Source of the DNA: CAYTOJ01 sp964439415
GTDB lineage: Bacteria > Pseudomonadota > Alphaproteobacteria > Rickettsiales > CAZAGG01
Direction of reading: 5' to 3'
Length of the DNA: 15,115 nucleotides
Assembly (NCBI GenBank): GCA_964439415.1
Contig: CAYTOJ010000040.1
Coordinates: forward strand, 1-15,115
Each line of letters starts with the position of its first letter. The first letter of the stretch is position 1. The notes beneath the pieces were generated by a model. The model was not told the DNA's origin and ran no database searches. It was given only the letters and a program-made list of their open reading frames with translations. Shown here piece by piece: positions 7,052-13,656 of the stretch. A program made the position numbers and the translations under genes.

Positions 7052-7921
7052 ATGGCTATATTCAACGGTTCAGATAGCAGCGAAACGATTAAAGGCAGTT
7101 CCACGGCAGATACAATCTATGGCTTTGGAGGGAATGATACTATTTTCGGCTATAGTGGAAATGACAGCATCTTCGCTGGGGATGGTGATGACCATATTCG
7201 TGGCGCGAAGGGTAATGATTTCCTGCTGGGTGGTGGTGGGAATGATTACATAAATGGCGATACTGACAACGATGTAATATACGGTGATGAAGGTAGCGAC
7301 ACATTGATTGGCGGGAGTGGTAATGACACTCTGCTTGATGAATCGGGCAATAATTATCTGGATGGAGGTTCAGGTAATGATGAAATTGCTGCTGGGGATG
7401 GACTGAACACAATTCTTGGTGGTGTGGGTGATGACACTATCGATACTGGTAGTAATAGCTACAGCGAGACTAATCAGGCAGGTGCGTTTGCGGGTGCGGG
7501 TAATGATATTATATATGGTGGCTCCGGCTACTGGCTCCTGCAAGGTGGAAGTGGCAACGACACCATTTATGGTGGTAATGACTATTCAAATTTGAATGGA
7601 GCAGAAGGCAGAGATTCGCTTGTTGGCGGAGATAGTGGAGACGCCATCAATGCAGGTAAAGGTGGTTATACCGATACTTTAACTGGTGGCGGCGGCAACG
7701 ACACCTTCATAGTCTGGGATGGTACTGGCATTGTGACTGATTTCGAGCAAGGTTCTGATCGTATCTTGCTTGATGGAACAGATATTCCATTTGCTGATAT
7801 GCAAATTAGCGTAGTTGGTTCGGATTCTATAATTGAAGGCTATGAAGATGGGGATCTGATAGCAACTGTGGTACTTAAGAATGTTACCTCGCTACTAAGT
7901 GAAGCAGATTTTATTTTATAA
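7052..7921 (+). CDS. RTX calcium-binding repeat protein, second of three
   Basis: A 289-aa paralogue of the preceding protein. It starts MAIFNGSDSSETIKGSSTAD and runs through GGxGxDxhx repeats (FGGNDTIFG, GGGGNDYINGDTDNDVIYGD, GGSGNDTLLD, GGSGNDTIYGG) to about residue 225. It ends with a cap, GIVTDFEQGSDRILLDG ... TVVLKNVTSLLSEADFIL, whose xDFxxGxDRI and final ADFIL match RTX C-terminal secretion regions. No catalytic domain is present. The segment YINGDTDNDVIYGDEGSDTLIGG matches YIDGDIDGDTLYGDSGNDTIIGG of the first protein in the same register, supporting gene duplication. The ATG at 7052 has GAGG upstream and fits the shared N-terminus; the frame is open further upstream to a TTG at 7019. 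Only 17 bases separate its stop from the next gene, so these two are almost certainly co-transcribed. Confidence 0.92.
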   Translation: MAIFNGSDSSETIKGSSTADTIYGFGGNDTIFGYSGNDSIFAGDGDDHIRGAKGNDFLLGGGGNDYINGDTDNDVIYGDEGSDTLIGGSGNDTLLDESGNNYLDGGSGNDEIAAGDGLNTILGGVGDDTIDTGSNSYSETNQAGAFAGAGNDIIYGGSGYWLLQGGSGNDTIYGGNDYSNLNGAEGRDSLVGGDSGDAINAGKGGYTDTLTGGGGNDTFIVWDGTGIVTDFEQGSDRILLDGTDIPFADMQISVVGSDSIIEGYEDGDLIATVVLKNVTSLLSEADFIL

Positions 7922-7938
7922 AATGGGGGAGGAATACA

Positions 7939-9486
7939 ATGGCAATAATTAAAGGCACCTCTAATGCTGATGAAATATTTGGCTCCAACAGTAGCGATAC
8001 CATTTTTGGTTACAGCGGGCATGACCGTATCTTCGCCGGAGATGGTAACGACAGTGTAACAGGTGGCGCGGACAATGACGAGATAGAGGGTGGTGCAGGG
8101 AGTGATTCCTTGTATGGCAATAGCGGCAATGATTCCTTGTATGGGGAAACAGGCAATGACTTGTTATATGGTCATGACGGAGATGATTATCTGGTTGATG
8201 ACATATTACTCTCGAATCCTAGCGCAGTATTCGGCGATGACACTATATTCGGCGGCTCAGGGAATGATGAAATCCAGACCAGCGGCGGCCATGACTTAGC
8301 ATATGGCAATGAGGGGGATGATCACCTCAATGCAAAAAATTATAATTATGCTAATGCCACTACCTCAGCAACCCTTTATGGCGGAGATGGTGATGATGAC
8401 ATTACCATCGGCACGCTGTCGGACGATGAGGCGGCACGCTGGGACGTACGCGGGGTTTTATCTGGCGATAATGGTAACGATTATCTGCGTGGCGGGGTTC
8501 TTGCCGATGTTATCAGCGGCGGCACAGGAAATGATTTTATTGATATAAGCCAGGGTGCCGACACAATTTCCGGCGGCTCAGGGAATGACACTTTCGGCAT
8601 CGTGACTGATTATGTAGGTTGGGGTGGCAGTGGTTTTAGCATTATTGATTATGATCATGAACACGATAAAATTGTATTCGATTTCAGCGATCAGCTTGAA
8701 GGTTTATACGATCTGCCAAGCGATATTGATATAAAAATAGAAAAATTGAATGATGGCCGCTATCACGCCACAATAGGCAGTATTGATTTTTATACCAGTG
8801 AAGCGGTTGATAAAAATAGTTTTTATGTTGGCTACTACAACCCACTGAAGCTGATTCCCGGCACATCCGGCAATGATAGTATTAAGGGCGGCGGCGCGGC
8901 TGAACTGTTTTTAGGTCAAGCTGGCAAGGACACCATAAAAGGCGGGGATGGCGGCGATCAGATATACGGTGGCAATGGCAGCGATAAGCTTTATGGAGAC
9001 TCAGGCAATGATACCATAAATGACGACATACCCTACTGGCAGACTGATAATGCCAGGGATACCATCTATGGCGGATCAGGGAACGATGAGATTACCGCTA
9101 ATGGCGGAAGCGATCTGGTTTATGGTGATTCAGGAGATGATCGTATCTCCGATAGTTATTACAGCAGTGGCGATGATACATATCACGGCGGTGACGGTAA
9201 CGACACGTTAGCTTCCAATGCAGGGCTGGACAGGCTGTTCGGCGGGCAAGGGGCGGATGTTTTTGATATCAGTGGCGGATCACACGCAATTATAAAGGAC
9301 TTTGAACATGGTGTGGATCGTCTGCTGATTACTATCTGGGATGTTAAAAGCCTCGCCGATATAACTATTAAAGATACCGGAGATGATTTTCTGATTACCT
9401 CAACAAAAGCACCGGAACTGGCGGTTCATCTCAACGGCAACCTGACAGCGGCGGATATTGATTTTTATTTCGCTTTTCCAGTCTGA
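7939..9486 (+). CDS. RTX calcium-binding repeat protein, third of three, two-unit
   Basis: The longest of the cluster, 515 aa, with a very good GGGGGAGGAAT site before the ATG. It contains two successive RTX units. Unit 1 (residues 1 to about 304) has repeats followed by a cap beginning IIDYDHEHDKIVFDF at 235. Unit 2 begins near residue 305 with LIPGTSGNDSIKGGG, has its own repeats, and ends with a cap beginning IIKDFEHGVDRLLI at 451. The two units share an unusual insert pattern: DDTIFGGSGNDEIQTSGGHD in the first against RDTIYGGSGNDEITANGGSD in the second. This indicates an internal duplication or fusion of two genes like its neighbours. No signal peptide or enzyme domain is seen. The very C-terminus (LTAADIDFYFAFPV) departs slightly from the usual ADFIL-type ending but keeps its hydrophobic character, consistent with type I secretion. 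Confidence 0.92.
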   Translation: MAIIKGTSNADEIFGSNSSDTIFGYSGHDRIFAGDGNDSVTGGADNDEIEGGAGSDSLYGNSGNDSLYGETGNDLLYGHDGDDYLVDDILLSNPSAVFGDDTIFGGSGNDEIQTSGGHDLAYGNEGDDHLNAKNYNYANATTSATLYGGDGDDDITIGTLSDDEAARWDVRGVLSGDNGNDYLRGGVLADVISGGTGNDFIDISQGADTISGGSGNDTFGIVTDYVGWGGSGFSIIDYDHEHDKIVFDFSDQLEGLYDLPSDIDIKIEKLNDGRYHATIGSIDFYTSEAVDKNSFYVGYYNPLKLIPGTSGNDSIKGGGAAELFLGQAGKDTIKGGDGGDQIYGGNGSDKLYGDSGNDTINDDIPYWQTDNARDTIYGGSGNDEITANGGSDLVYGDSGDDRISDSYYSSGDDTYHGGDGNDTLASNAGLDRLFGGQGADVFDISGGSHAIIKDFEHGVDRLLITIWDVKSLADITIKDTGDDFLITSTKAPELAVHLNGNLTAADIDFYFAFPV

Positions 9487-9585
9487 AAGAGGTGTATTCA
9501 GGGTTTTTTCATAAATTCTGTAACGTAGATTTAATAATGTGGTAGTATTATGCCTTTATATAAGAACCAGTAAAAGGCGGATGAA

Positions 9586-9960
9586 ATGACTTTTTCCAAC
9601 GGGAATCCTATCGCGGCACGGCCTAAAAAGGCGTTTATAGTTACCCGTGTGAGCGATTTTTATCAGGATGCGCAGAAAATCATGTGGGAACTTGGCTACA
9701 TTGCCGAGGAACAGATGCGCAGCATCAAGGAAGCCGTAGAACGGTTGATGGAAAATCCCGTGGCGGTGGTTGTAGACCAACGCTTTGAAAAAGTTGCAAA
9801 AGGTGATTTGCAGAAGCTGATTATGGCCTGCAAAAAACTTGGCATCGCCATTCATATCATCCTGGAAGCGCTGAAGCTTAAGCCGCTGCTGGCGGAACGC
9901 AAATTGCAGAGCCTGACATCAGAATACGCTAAAGAAGCAGCCGTAGCCGGGCGAGCGTGA
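9586..9960 (+). CDS. Small hypothetical protein, function unknown
   Basis: A 124-aa soluble protein that I do not recognise. It is preceded by AAAGGCGGATGAA, a reasonable ribosome site. The predicted order is strand (KAFIVTR, 14-20), long helix (DFYQDAQKIMWELGYIAEEQMRSIKEAV), strand (VAVVVDQRF, near residue 60), helix (DLQKLIMACKKLG), strand (IAIHIIL) and a terminal helix. This alternating pattern recalls small Rossmann-like or receiver-type folds, but no phosphorylation triad or nucleotide-binding loop is evident. It lies 99 bases after the RTX cluster and 46 bases before mnmE, all on the same strand. Co-transcription with mnmE is possible. It has no signal peptide or membrane segment. Confidence 0.8.
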   Translation: MTFSNGNPIAARPKKAFIVTRVSDFYQDAQKIMWELGYIAEEQMRSIKEAVERLMENPVAVVVDQRFEKVAKGDLQKLIMACKKLGIAIHIILEALKLKPLLAERKLQSLTSEYAKEAAVAGRA

Positions 9961-10006
9961 CGGTTAGTTCTTTATTATAGGGCATCAGGCTCTATACCTT
10001 AAGCTT

Positions 10007-11311
10007 ATGACCACAATATACGCACTGGCAACACCGCCGGTCAAGTCAGCAATAGCCATTATCAGAATATCCGGGGGGGATAGCCTTAAGGCGTTATCCT
10101 TTTTTGGAATTACAAAGCCGCTGGAGGCTAGAAAAGCCTGTTACCTGAAGCTTAAAAATCAACACGGTGAGCTGGTGGATGATGTAATCGCCATCTATTT
10201 CAAAGCACCAAACAGCTTCACGGGGGAGGGTTCGCTTGAACTGCACACACACGGCGGCAGGGCTGTCATAGCTGAAATACTGGGGATTCTAGGGCATATA
10301 CCAGGCTTCAGACCCGCCGAGCCTGGCGAATTCACCAGACGCGCCCTGATGAACGGCAAAATGGACTTGTTGGAGGCGGAGGGAATTCAGGATCTGATAG
10401 CCGCAGACACCATAGCTCAGAAAAAGCAGGCGAGGCGGCAGATGGGCGGCGGGGCATCAAGCCTGTATGAATCGCTCCGCACACGCATGATTAAAGCTCT
10501 GGCCTACCTGGAAGCATACATAGATTTCCCGGATGAGGACATGCCAGCGGAGGTAATCAGCGAGATAGAAAGCGAAGTTGCAGTATTAAAAGAAGAAATA
10601 TCAGTAATACTCACAGATGGCAGGGCAGGGGAGATGGTAAGGGAGGGGGTGCGGGTGGTCATCACCGGTGCGCCCAATGCTGGCAAGTCCAGCCTGCTTA
10701 ATGCGCTGGCTGGGCGTGAGGCGGCTATTGTTTCCGCCCGCCCGGGCACTACCCGCGATATTGTAAGTGTGCAAATGGAAATCGGCGGCCTTCCTTTTAT
10801 AATGTATGACACGGCTGGCATCCGCGAAACCGCTGATGATATTGAGATTGAGGGCATCCGCCGCGCCGTTAAAGCTGCCGCCGAAGCCGATATTGTAATT
10901 CATCTTACATCGCCGCAGGATATGGAGCCTGAAGATATAAAACCGTTTCCTGAATCAAATACCCTTAACGTACTGAGCAAATGTGATTTGCCAGCTACGC
11001 ATACACTCAAGCATGATATTCAAATATCAACCCAGACCAGGGAGGGGCTGGAACAACTGGAGCTTTGGCTGGCTGGGCAGGCGGCGCAAATACTGAGCCG
11101 TTCAGAAGGCGCATATATTACTAACCTGCGCCACCGCACCCATCTTGAGCAGGCTTTAATCTGGCTTGATGAATTCACACTGACTAAACCCATAGAACTG
11201 GCCTGTGAGGACTTACGGCTGGCCGCAACCGAGATAGGCCGCATAACAGGCCGCATCGGCGTGGAAGAGCTTCTGGACTCCATATTCAGGAATTTTTGTA
11301 TCGGGAAGTAA
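10007..11311 (+). CDS. mnmE: tRNA uridine-5-carboxymethylaminomethyl modification GTPase MnmE
   Basis: With its partner MnmG (GidA), it installs the carboxymethylaminomethyl group at U34 of certain tRNAs. The 434-aa product has the N-terminal tetrahydrofolate-binding domain (TIYALATPPVKSAIAIIRISG; the LELHTHGG motif near 78-84; the PGEFTRRALMNGKMDLLEAEG motif near 106-126), a central helical domain with an embedded GTPase, and the terminal CIGK (431-434) whose cysteine is catalytically important. G motifs: GAPNAGKSS (221-229), Thr248-Thr249 as the G2 region, DTAG (268-271), and SKCD (324-327) where NKxD is usual. The ATG has no clear Shine-Dalgarno site but gives the canonical N-terminus. The stop abuts a palindromic repeat at 11312. 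Confidence 0.97.
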   Translation: MTTIYALATPPVKSAIAIIRISGGDSLKALSFFGITKPLEARKACYLKLKNQHGELVDDVIAIYFKAPNSFTGEGSLELHTHGGRAVIAEILGILGHIPGFRPAEPGEFTRRALMNGKMDLLEAEGIQDLIAADTIAQKKQARRQMGGGASSLYESLRTRMIKALAYLEAYIDFPDEDMPAEVISEIESEVAVLKEEISVILTDGRAGEMVREGVRVVITGAPNAGKSSLLNALAGREAAIVSARPGTTRDIVSVQMEIGGLPFIMYDTAGIRETADDIEIEGIRRAVKAAAEADIVIHLTSPQDMEPEDIKPFPESNTLNVLSKCDLPATHTLKHDIQISTQTREGLEQLELWLAGQAAQILSRSEGAYITNLRHRTHLEQALIWLDEFTLTKPIELACEDLRLAATEIGRITGRIGVEELLDSIFRNFCIGK

Positions 11312-11373
11312 TGCGCATGGGGTTGGTGGCCTGTCGTCCGTAGCTTTAGCGTAGGATGAGGCGGCCATGCGCA
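11312..11373. repeat. Hairpin B repeat, long-loop form
   Basis: TGCGCATGG (11312-11320) and CCATGCGCA (11365-11373) are the same 9-bp arms as hairpin B at 5731-5762 and 12460-12491. The loop is 44 nt in place of 14: the flanks GGTTGGTGG and GGCGG match the short loop, and an extra 30 nt (11330-11359, containing GTCCGTAGCTTTAGCGTAGG) sits between them. The repeat begins immediately after the mnmE stop codon, between convergent genes, and could act as a transcript end or 3' stabiliser. Confidence 0.85.
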
Positions 11374-11386
11374 AAACATAAACTTT

Positions 11387-11435
11387 GCATGGGGCTGGCG
11401 GCGTGTCGTTTGGAGCTTAAGCGTAGTATGAGGCT
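11387..11435. repeat. Decayed second copy of the long-loop B repeat
   Basis: GCATGGGGCTGGCGGCGTG and the following TGTCGTTTGGAGCTTAAGCG ... ATGAGGC align base by base with the long-loop repeat just upstream, with scattered substitutions. The expected right arm CCATGCGC is replaced by TAGCTTG, so it can no longer form the hairpin. Its last bases supply the stop codon (CTA, minus-strand TAG) of the cation transporter gene. Confidence 0.7.
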
Positions 11436-12342
11436 AGCTTGATTTTCCTGCTGCTTCCGGAATTATTATCACCTGGGAGTGGGGGAAGGCGGTGAGGAGG
11501 GCTGATTCCAGCCTCCCGGATACATCCTGCGCGGCGGCCAGGCTGATGGAGCCATCCAGCACCAGATGAAGCTGGATAAAAAGATCACCCCCGGATTTGC
11601 GGGTTTTAAGCTCGTTCACGTTTAGCACTTCCGGTAGGCTGAAGGCTATGCCTATTATGTTGTCCCGCTCAGGCTCGCTCAGTTCCTTATCCATCAGGTG
11701 ATCCACCGATTCCCTGAAAATGCTGAACGCGCCTTTCAGCATGTAAAGTGCTATAGCAATACCGAACAGGCTATCAAGCATTGGCAGGGCGAAATAGCCG
11801 GTTAGAAATATCGCCAGCAGAGCCGATAAATTGCTTATAATATCTGTCTGGTAATGCAGTGAATCAGACTTGACTATCAGCGAGTCGGTACGGGTGATTA
11901 CCCACCTCTGGTATGCCAATAATATGGCTGTCAAAACAATGGAGAATATCATTGCCGCCATGCCATAGCCGTGGTGCGTAATTGAATGGGGATTTATCAG
12001 CCGCGAAGCCCCTTCCCATATCAGGTAGATGCTAAGCACCCCCAGTAACAACCCTTGCGCGAAGGAGGCTATAGCCTCAGCCTTGCCATGACCGTGGCGG
12101 TGGTCATCATCAGCGGGTTTGAGTGAATAATGCGCGGCGGCGGCGTTAACGGCTGACATGGCCATATCAAACAGCGAATCCACCATGGATGATAATATGG
12201 TAAGTGAGCCGGAATAAATCCAGGCTGTAAACTTGGCGATAGTAATCAGTAATGCGAAAATAAGTGCCAGTGCGGTAACATTGCGCAGCATTTTCGCCCT
12301 GCTGCTGAAACCACTTGCTCTTTCTGGCTTATTATCCGCCAT
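11434..12342 (-). CDS. Cation diffusion facilitator family metal transporter (FieF-like)
   Basis: Inner-membrane divalent-metal/proton antiporter of 302 aa, likely exporting Zn2+, Fe2+ or a related ion. Six hydrophobic segments are visible, followed by a cytoplasmic domain. The transport-site residues Asp55 and Asp59 (SMVDSLFD) in helix 2 and His163 and Asp167 (HYQTDIIS) in helix 5 have the same identities and spacing as the DD-HD site of E. coli FieF (each offset by ten). DDDHRHGHGKAEA (78-90) is the conserved interhelical motif. The C-terminal domain (SEPERDNIIGIAFSLPEVLNVNELKTRKSGGDLFIQLHLVLDGS) is the family's dimerisation domain. The metal cannot be fixed from sequence. The ATG at 12342 has an A/T-rich leader without a clear Shine-Dalgarno site. 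The gene is divergent from the 17 kDa-antigen gene and convergent with mnmE. Confidence 0.94.
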   Translation of the reverse strand: MADNKPERASGFSSRAKMLRNVTALALIFALLITIAKFTAWIYSGSLTILSSMVDSLFDMAMSAVNAAAAHYSLKPADDDHRHGHGKAEAIASFAQGLLLGVLSIYLIWEGASRLINPHSITHHGYGMAAMIFSIVLTAILLAYQRWVITRTDSLIVKSDSLHYQTDIISNLSALLAIFLTGYFALPMLDSLFGIAIALYMLKGAFSIFRESVDHLMDKELSEPERDNIIGIAFSLPEVLNVNELKTRKSGGDLFIQLHLVLDGSISLAAAQDVSGRLESALLTAFPHSQVIIIPEAAGKSS

Positions 12343-12376
12343 TAAAATTTTTTAATTTGATAAGTAGGTTAGTCAA

Positions 12377-12406
12377 TTGCTATCTTACGTGAGACTTCAA
12401 TATACT
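12377..12406 (+). promoter_or_regulatory. Candidate promoter for the 17 kDa-antigen-like gene
   Basis: TTGCTA (12377-12382) and TATACT (12401-12406) are separated by 18 bases, a fair sigma-70-type match. The -10 hexamer is the left end of composite repeat copy 2, so transcription would begin inside the repeat and place hairpins B and C in the 5' leader. This rests on sequence pattern only. Confidence 0.3.
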
Positions 12407-12538
12407 GCTCGCGTTTCAAGGGCACTGATTCTATGCAGTTGATTCGCGAGCAGTATAGATGCGCATGGGGCTGGATTGGCGGCCATGCGCAAAATACAAA
12501 AAATATACTTGTCGCACTTTCGAAGTGCGACAAGTATA
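12401..12538. repeat. Composite three-hairpin intergenic repeat, copy 2 (A-B-C)
   Basis: Hairpin A is a perfect 13-bp pairing of TATACTGCTCGCG (12401-12413) with CGCGAGCAGTATA (12445-12457), with CTGATTCTATGCAGT inside. Hairpin B pairs TGCGCATGG (12460-12468) with CCATGCGCA (12483-12491). Hairpin C is a perfect 16-bp pairing of TATACTTGTCGCACTT (12504-12519) with its complement (12523-12538) around a TCG loop. Compared with copy 1, two base pairs of hairpin C differ on both arms so that pairing is kept. The copy lies between the divergent starts of the cation transporter and the lipoprotein. Confidence 0.9.
12491..12538 (-). terminator. Terminator-like hairpin C plus T-tract, minus strand
   Basis: On the - strand the perfect 16-bp hairpin C is followed by TTTTTTGTATTTT, a textbook rho-independent layout. 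It would stop leftward transcripts entering from the lipoprotein side before they reach the cation transporter gene. The same arrangement exists in copy 1, so the T-tract is part of the repeat. Confidence 0.5.
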
Positions 12539-12568
12539 GAAGAATTTCAAAGATAAGGAACTTAAAAT

Positions 12569-13066
12569 ATGAATATCAAGCAACTTGGTGCGTTGTCACT
12601 GGTTGGTTTTATGCTGGCGGGATGCGCGGATCAATACGGAAATCAGGGCGGCAACTCCATACTGAACAAGCAGAACGTGGGCGCAGTGCTTGGCGGCGCT
12701 ACCGGCGCGGCACTAGGCTCTAATGTCGGCAAAGGCAAGGGGCAGATAGCTGCGATAGCAGCCGGAACACTGCTTGGTGCAATGGCTGGCAGTGGCATAG
12801 GCGCATCCTTGGATCGGGCGGATCAAACTTATTACGCGCAAGGCGCGAATCAGACTTTCGAGAGTGCTAAAACCGGGCAGACTGTTACATGGGTTAACCC
12901 TGATTCCGGCAATTCCGGAACTTTCACACCAACCAATACCTACCAGGCGCAGGACGGTAAATATTGCCGCGAATACACCCAGACCGTGGTGGTATCAGGC
13001 CGCAAGCAGCAGGCCTACGGCGTTGCCTGCCGTGAGCGCGACGGTTCCTGGCGCATAGTTCAGTAA
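12569..13066 (+). CDS. 17 kDa surface antigen-like lipoprotein with glycine zipper
   Basis: A 165-aa outer-membrane lipoprotein. A signal peptide ends in the lipobox LAGC, giving lipidated Cys19. Residues about 37-80 are a glycine-zipper region (VGAVLGGATGAALGSNVGKGKGQ ... AGTLLGAMAGSGIGASLD). A C-terminal domain follows with VTWVNPDSGNSGTFTP, YCREYTQTVVVSGRKQQAYG and ACRERDGSWRIVQ. The order and the KGKGQ, CREYTQTVV and KQQAYG motifs match the Rickettsia genus-common 17 kDa antigen closely, while similar proteins occur in other alphaproteobacteria. Function in the family is poorly defined: envelope integrity and, in pathogens, an immunodominant antigen. AAGGA lies nine bases before the ATG. 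A clear terminator follows at 13087-13120, so it is probably a single-gene unit with composite repeat copy 2 in its leader. Confidence 0.93.
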   Translation: MNIKQLGALSLVGFMLAGCADQYGNQGGNSILNKQNVGAVLGGATGAALGSNVGKGKGQIAAIAAGTLLGAMAGSGIGASLDRADQTYYAQGANQTFESAKTGQTVTWVNPDSGNSGTFTPTNTYQAQDGKYCREYTQTVVVSGRKQQAYGVACRERDGSWRIVQ

Positions 13067-13086
13067 GAGCGTACTCGTAAGAGATA

Positions 13087-13120
13087 AATAACTCCCCGGG
13101 TGTAGGCTCAGGGAGTTGTT
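13087..13120 (+). terminator. Probable intrinsic terminator of the 17 kDa-antigen-like gene
   Basis: AATAACTCCC (13087-13096) pairs with GGGAGTTGTT (13111-13120), ten pairs with one G-T wobble and a 14-nt loop, followed by ATTATT. It starts 20 bases after the stop codon. The T-tail is modest, so strength is uncertain. Confidence 0.65.
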
Positions 13121-13164
13121 ATTATTGCAGTCCAGGAATTGATATTTTCTTGCTAACCTAAGGT

Positions 13165-13253
13165 AACGCTTCGGCGTTGCGGGGGAAGTGAGGGGCGCTA
13201 GCCCCTTGTTATACAAGACAATGTACCCCCAAATGACATCATGCAATCATGAT
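13165..13253. other. Cluster of small hairpins in a gene-free stretch
   Basis: Several short perfect stems follow one another: AACGC-TTCG-GCGTT (13165-13178, a TTCG tetraloop), AGGGGC-GCTA-GCCCCT (13191-13206), CTTGT-TAT-ACAAG (13205-13217) and ATCATG-CAAT-CATGAT (13238-13253). No ORF of quality is present. This could be a structured RNA or repeat debris; nothing here matches an RNA family I can name. Confidence 0.35.
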
Positions 13254-13303
13254 CCACAGACGATGTGGTATAACTCATCTTAATATAATATTAATGTAAA
13301 CTT

Positions 13304-13480
13304 GTAACTCCCCAGGTCTGCTGGTCTAGATGTACGTTGCTTGTCTCCCCCACTGCGAGCATAGGGGGATTAAGGGGGGGGAATGGGTTGGTACTAGGAT
13401 AAGAAGAAAGATTCCCCCCCTAGCCCCCTTTGCCTGCGGTGGGGGAAACCGAGAGTTCGTGCCAACACCTGGGGAGTTAC
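13304..13480. repeat. 177-bp nested inverted-repeat element (MITE-like)
   Basis: The outer ends are a perfect 14-bp inverted repeat, GTAACTCCCCAGGT (13304-13317) and ACCTGGGGAGTTAC (13467-13480). Inside is a second, imperfect inverted repeat of roughly 37-39 bp, rich in C and G runs: left arm about 13345-13383 (CTCCCCCACTGCGAGCATAG then GGGGG...), right arm about 13411-13449 (ATTCCCCCCCTAGCCCCC then GCGGTGGGGG). The whole unit could fold into one long hairpin. An open frame across it is composed of these repeats and is not credible as a gene. Confidence 0.7.
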
Positions 13481-13656
13481 CATTATTCTCAATGCAAAAG
13501 TACGGGATGCACTTAATACACCTCTTATCCACACCATCTAAACACGGTTGCTGGGGGAGAGTCGCAGAGAACAAGCCTCAAAGAGGCATAGCTCGATGCG
13601 GTGAGGGGTAAAATCAGTATGTTGCACAAACTTTAATCAGCCCTGGCCTAAGCTTG
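13481..13656. other. Gene-free stretch before the xth 3' end
   Basis: Between the nested repeat and the xth stop codon I see no gene, tRNA or strong terminator. A small stem GCCTC-AAA-GAGGC at about 13577-13589 is the only clear structure. Confidence 0.4.

Noticed and set aside
5945..9486. CRISPR or tandem DNA repeats suggested by the periodic sequence
   Set aside because: The periodicity is at protein level (nonapeptide GGxGxDxhx); DNA repeats are degenerate and in frame, with no spacer/repeat structure.
9487..9585. Terminator after the RTX cluster at the TTTTTT run (9505-9510)
   Set aside because: No stable stem precedes the T-run, so an intrinsic terminator is not supported.
12433..12723. 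96-codon open frame on the + strand
   Set aside because: It begins inside hairpin A of the composite repeat and overlaps the well-supported lipoprotein gene in another frame.
13330..13611. 93-codon open frame on the + strand
   Set aside because: It runs across the nested inverted repeat; its residues reflect G/C runs and palindromes, there is no ribosome site, and the opposite strand gives a similar frame (13326-13574).
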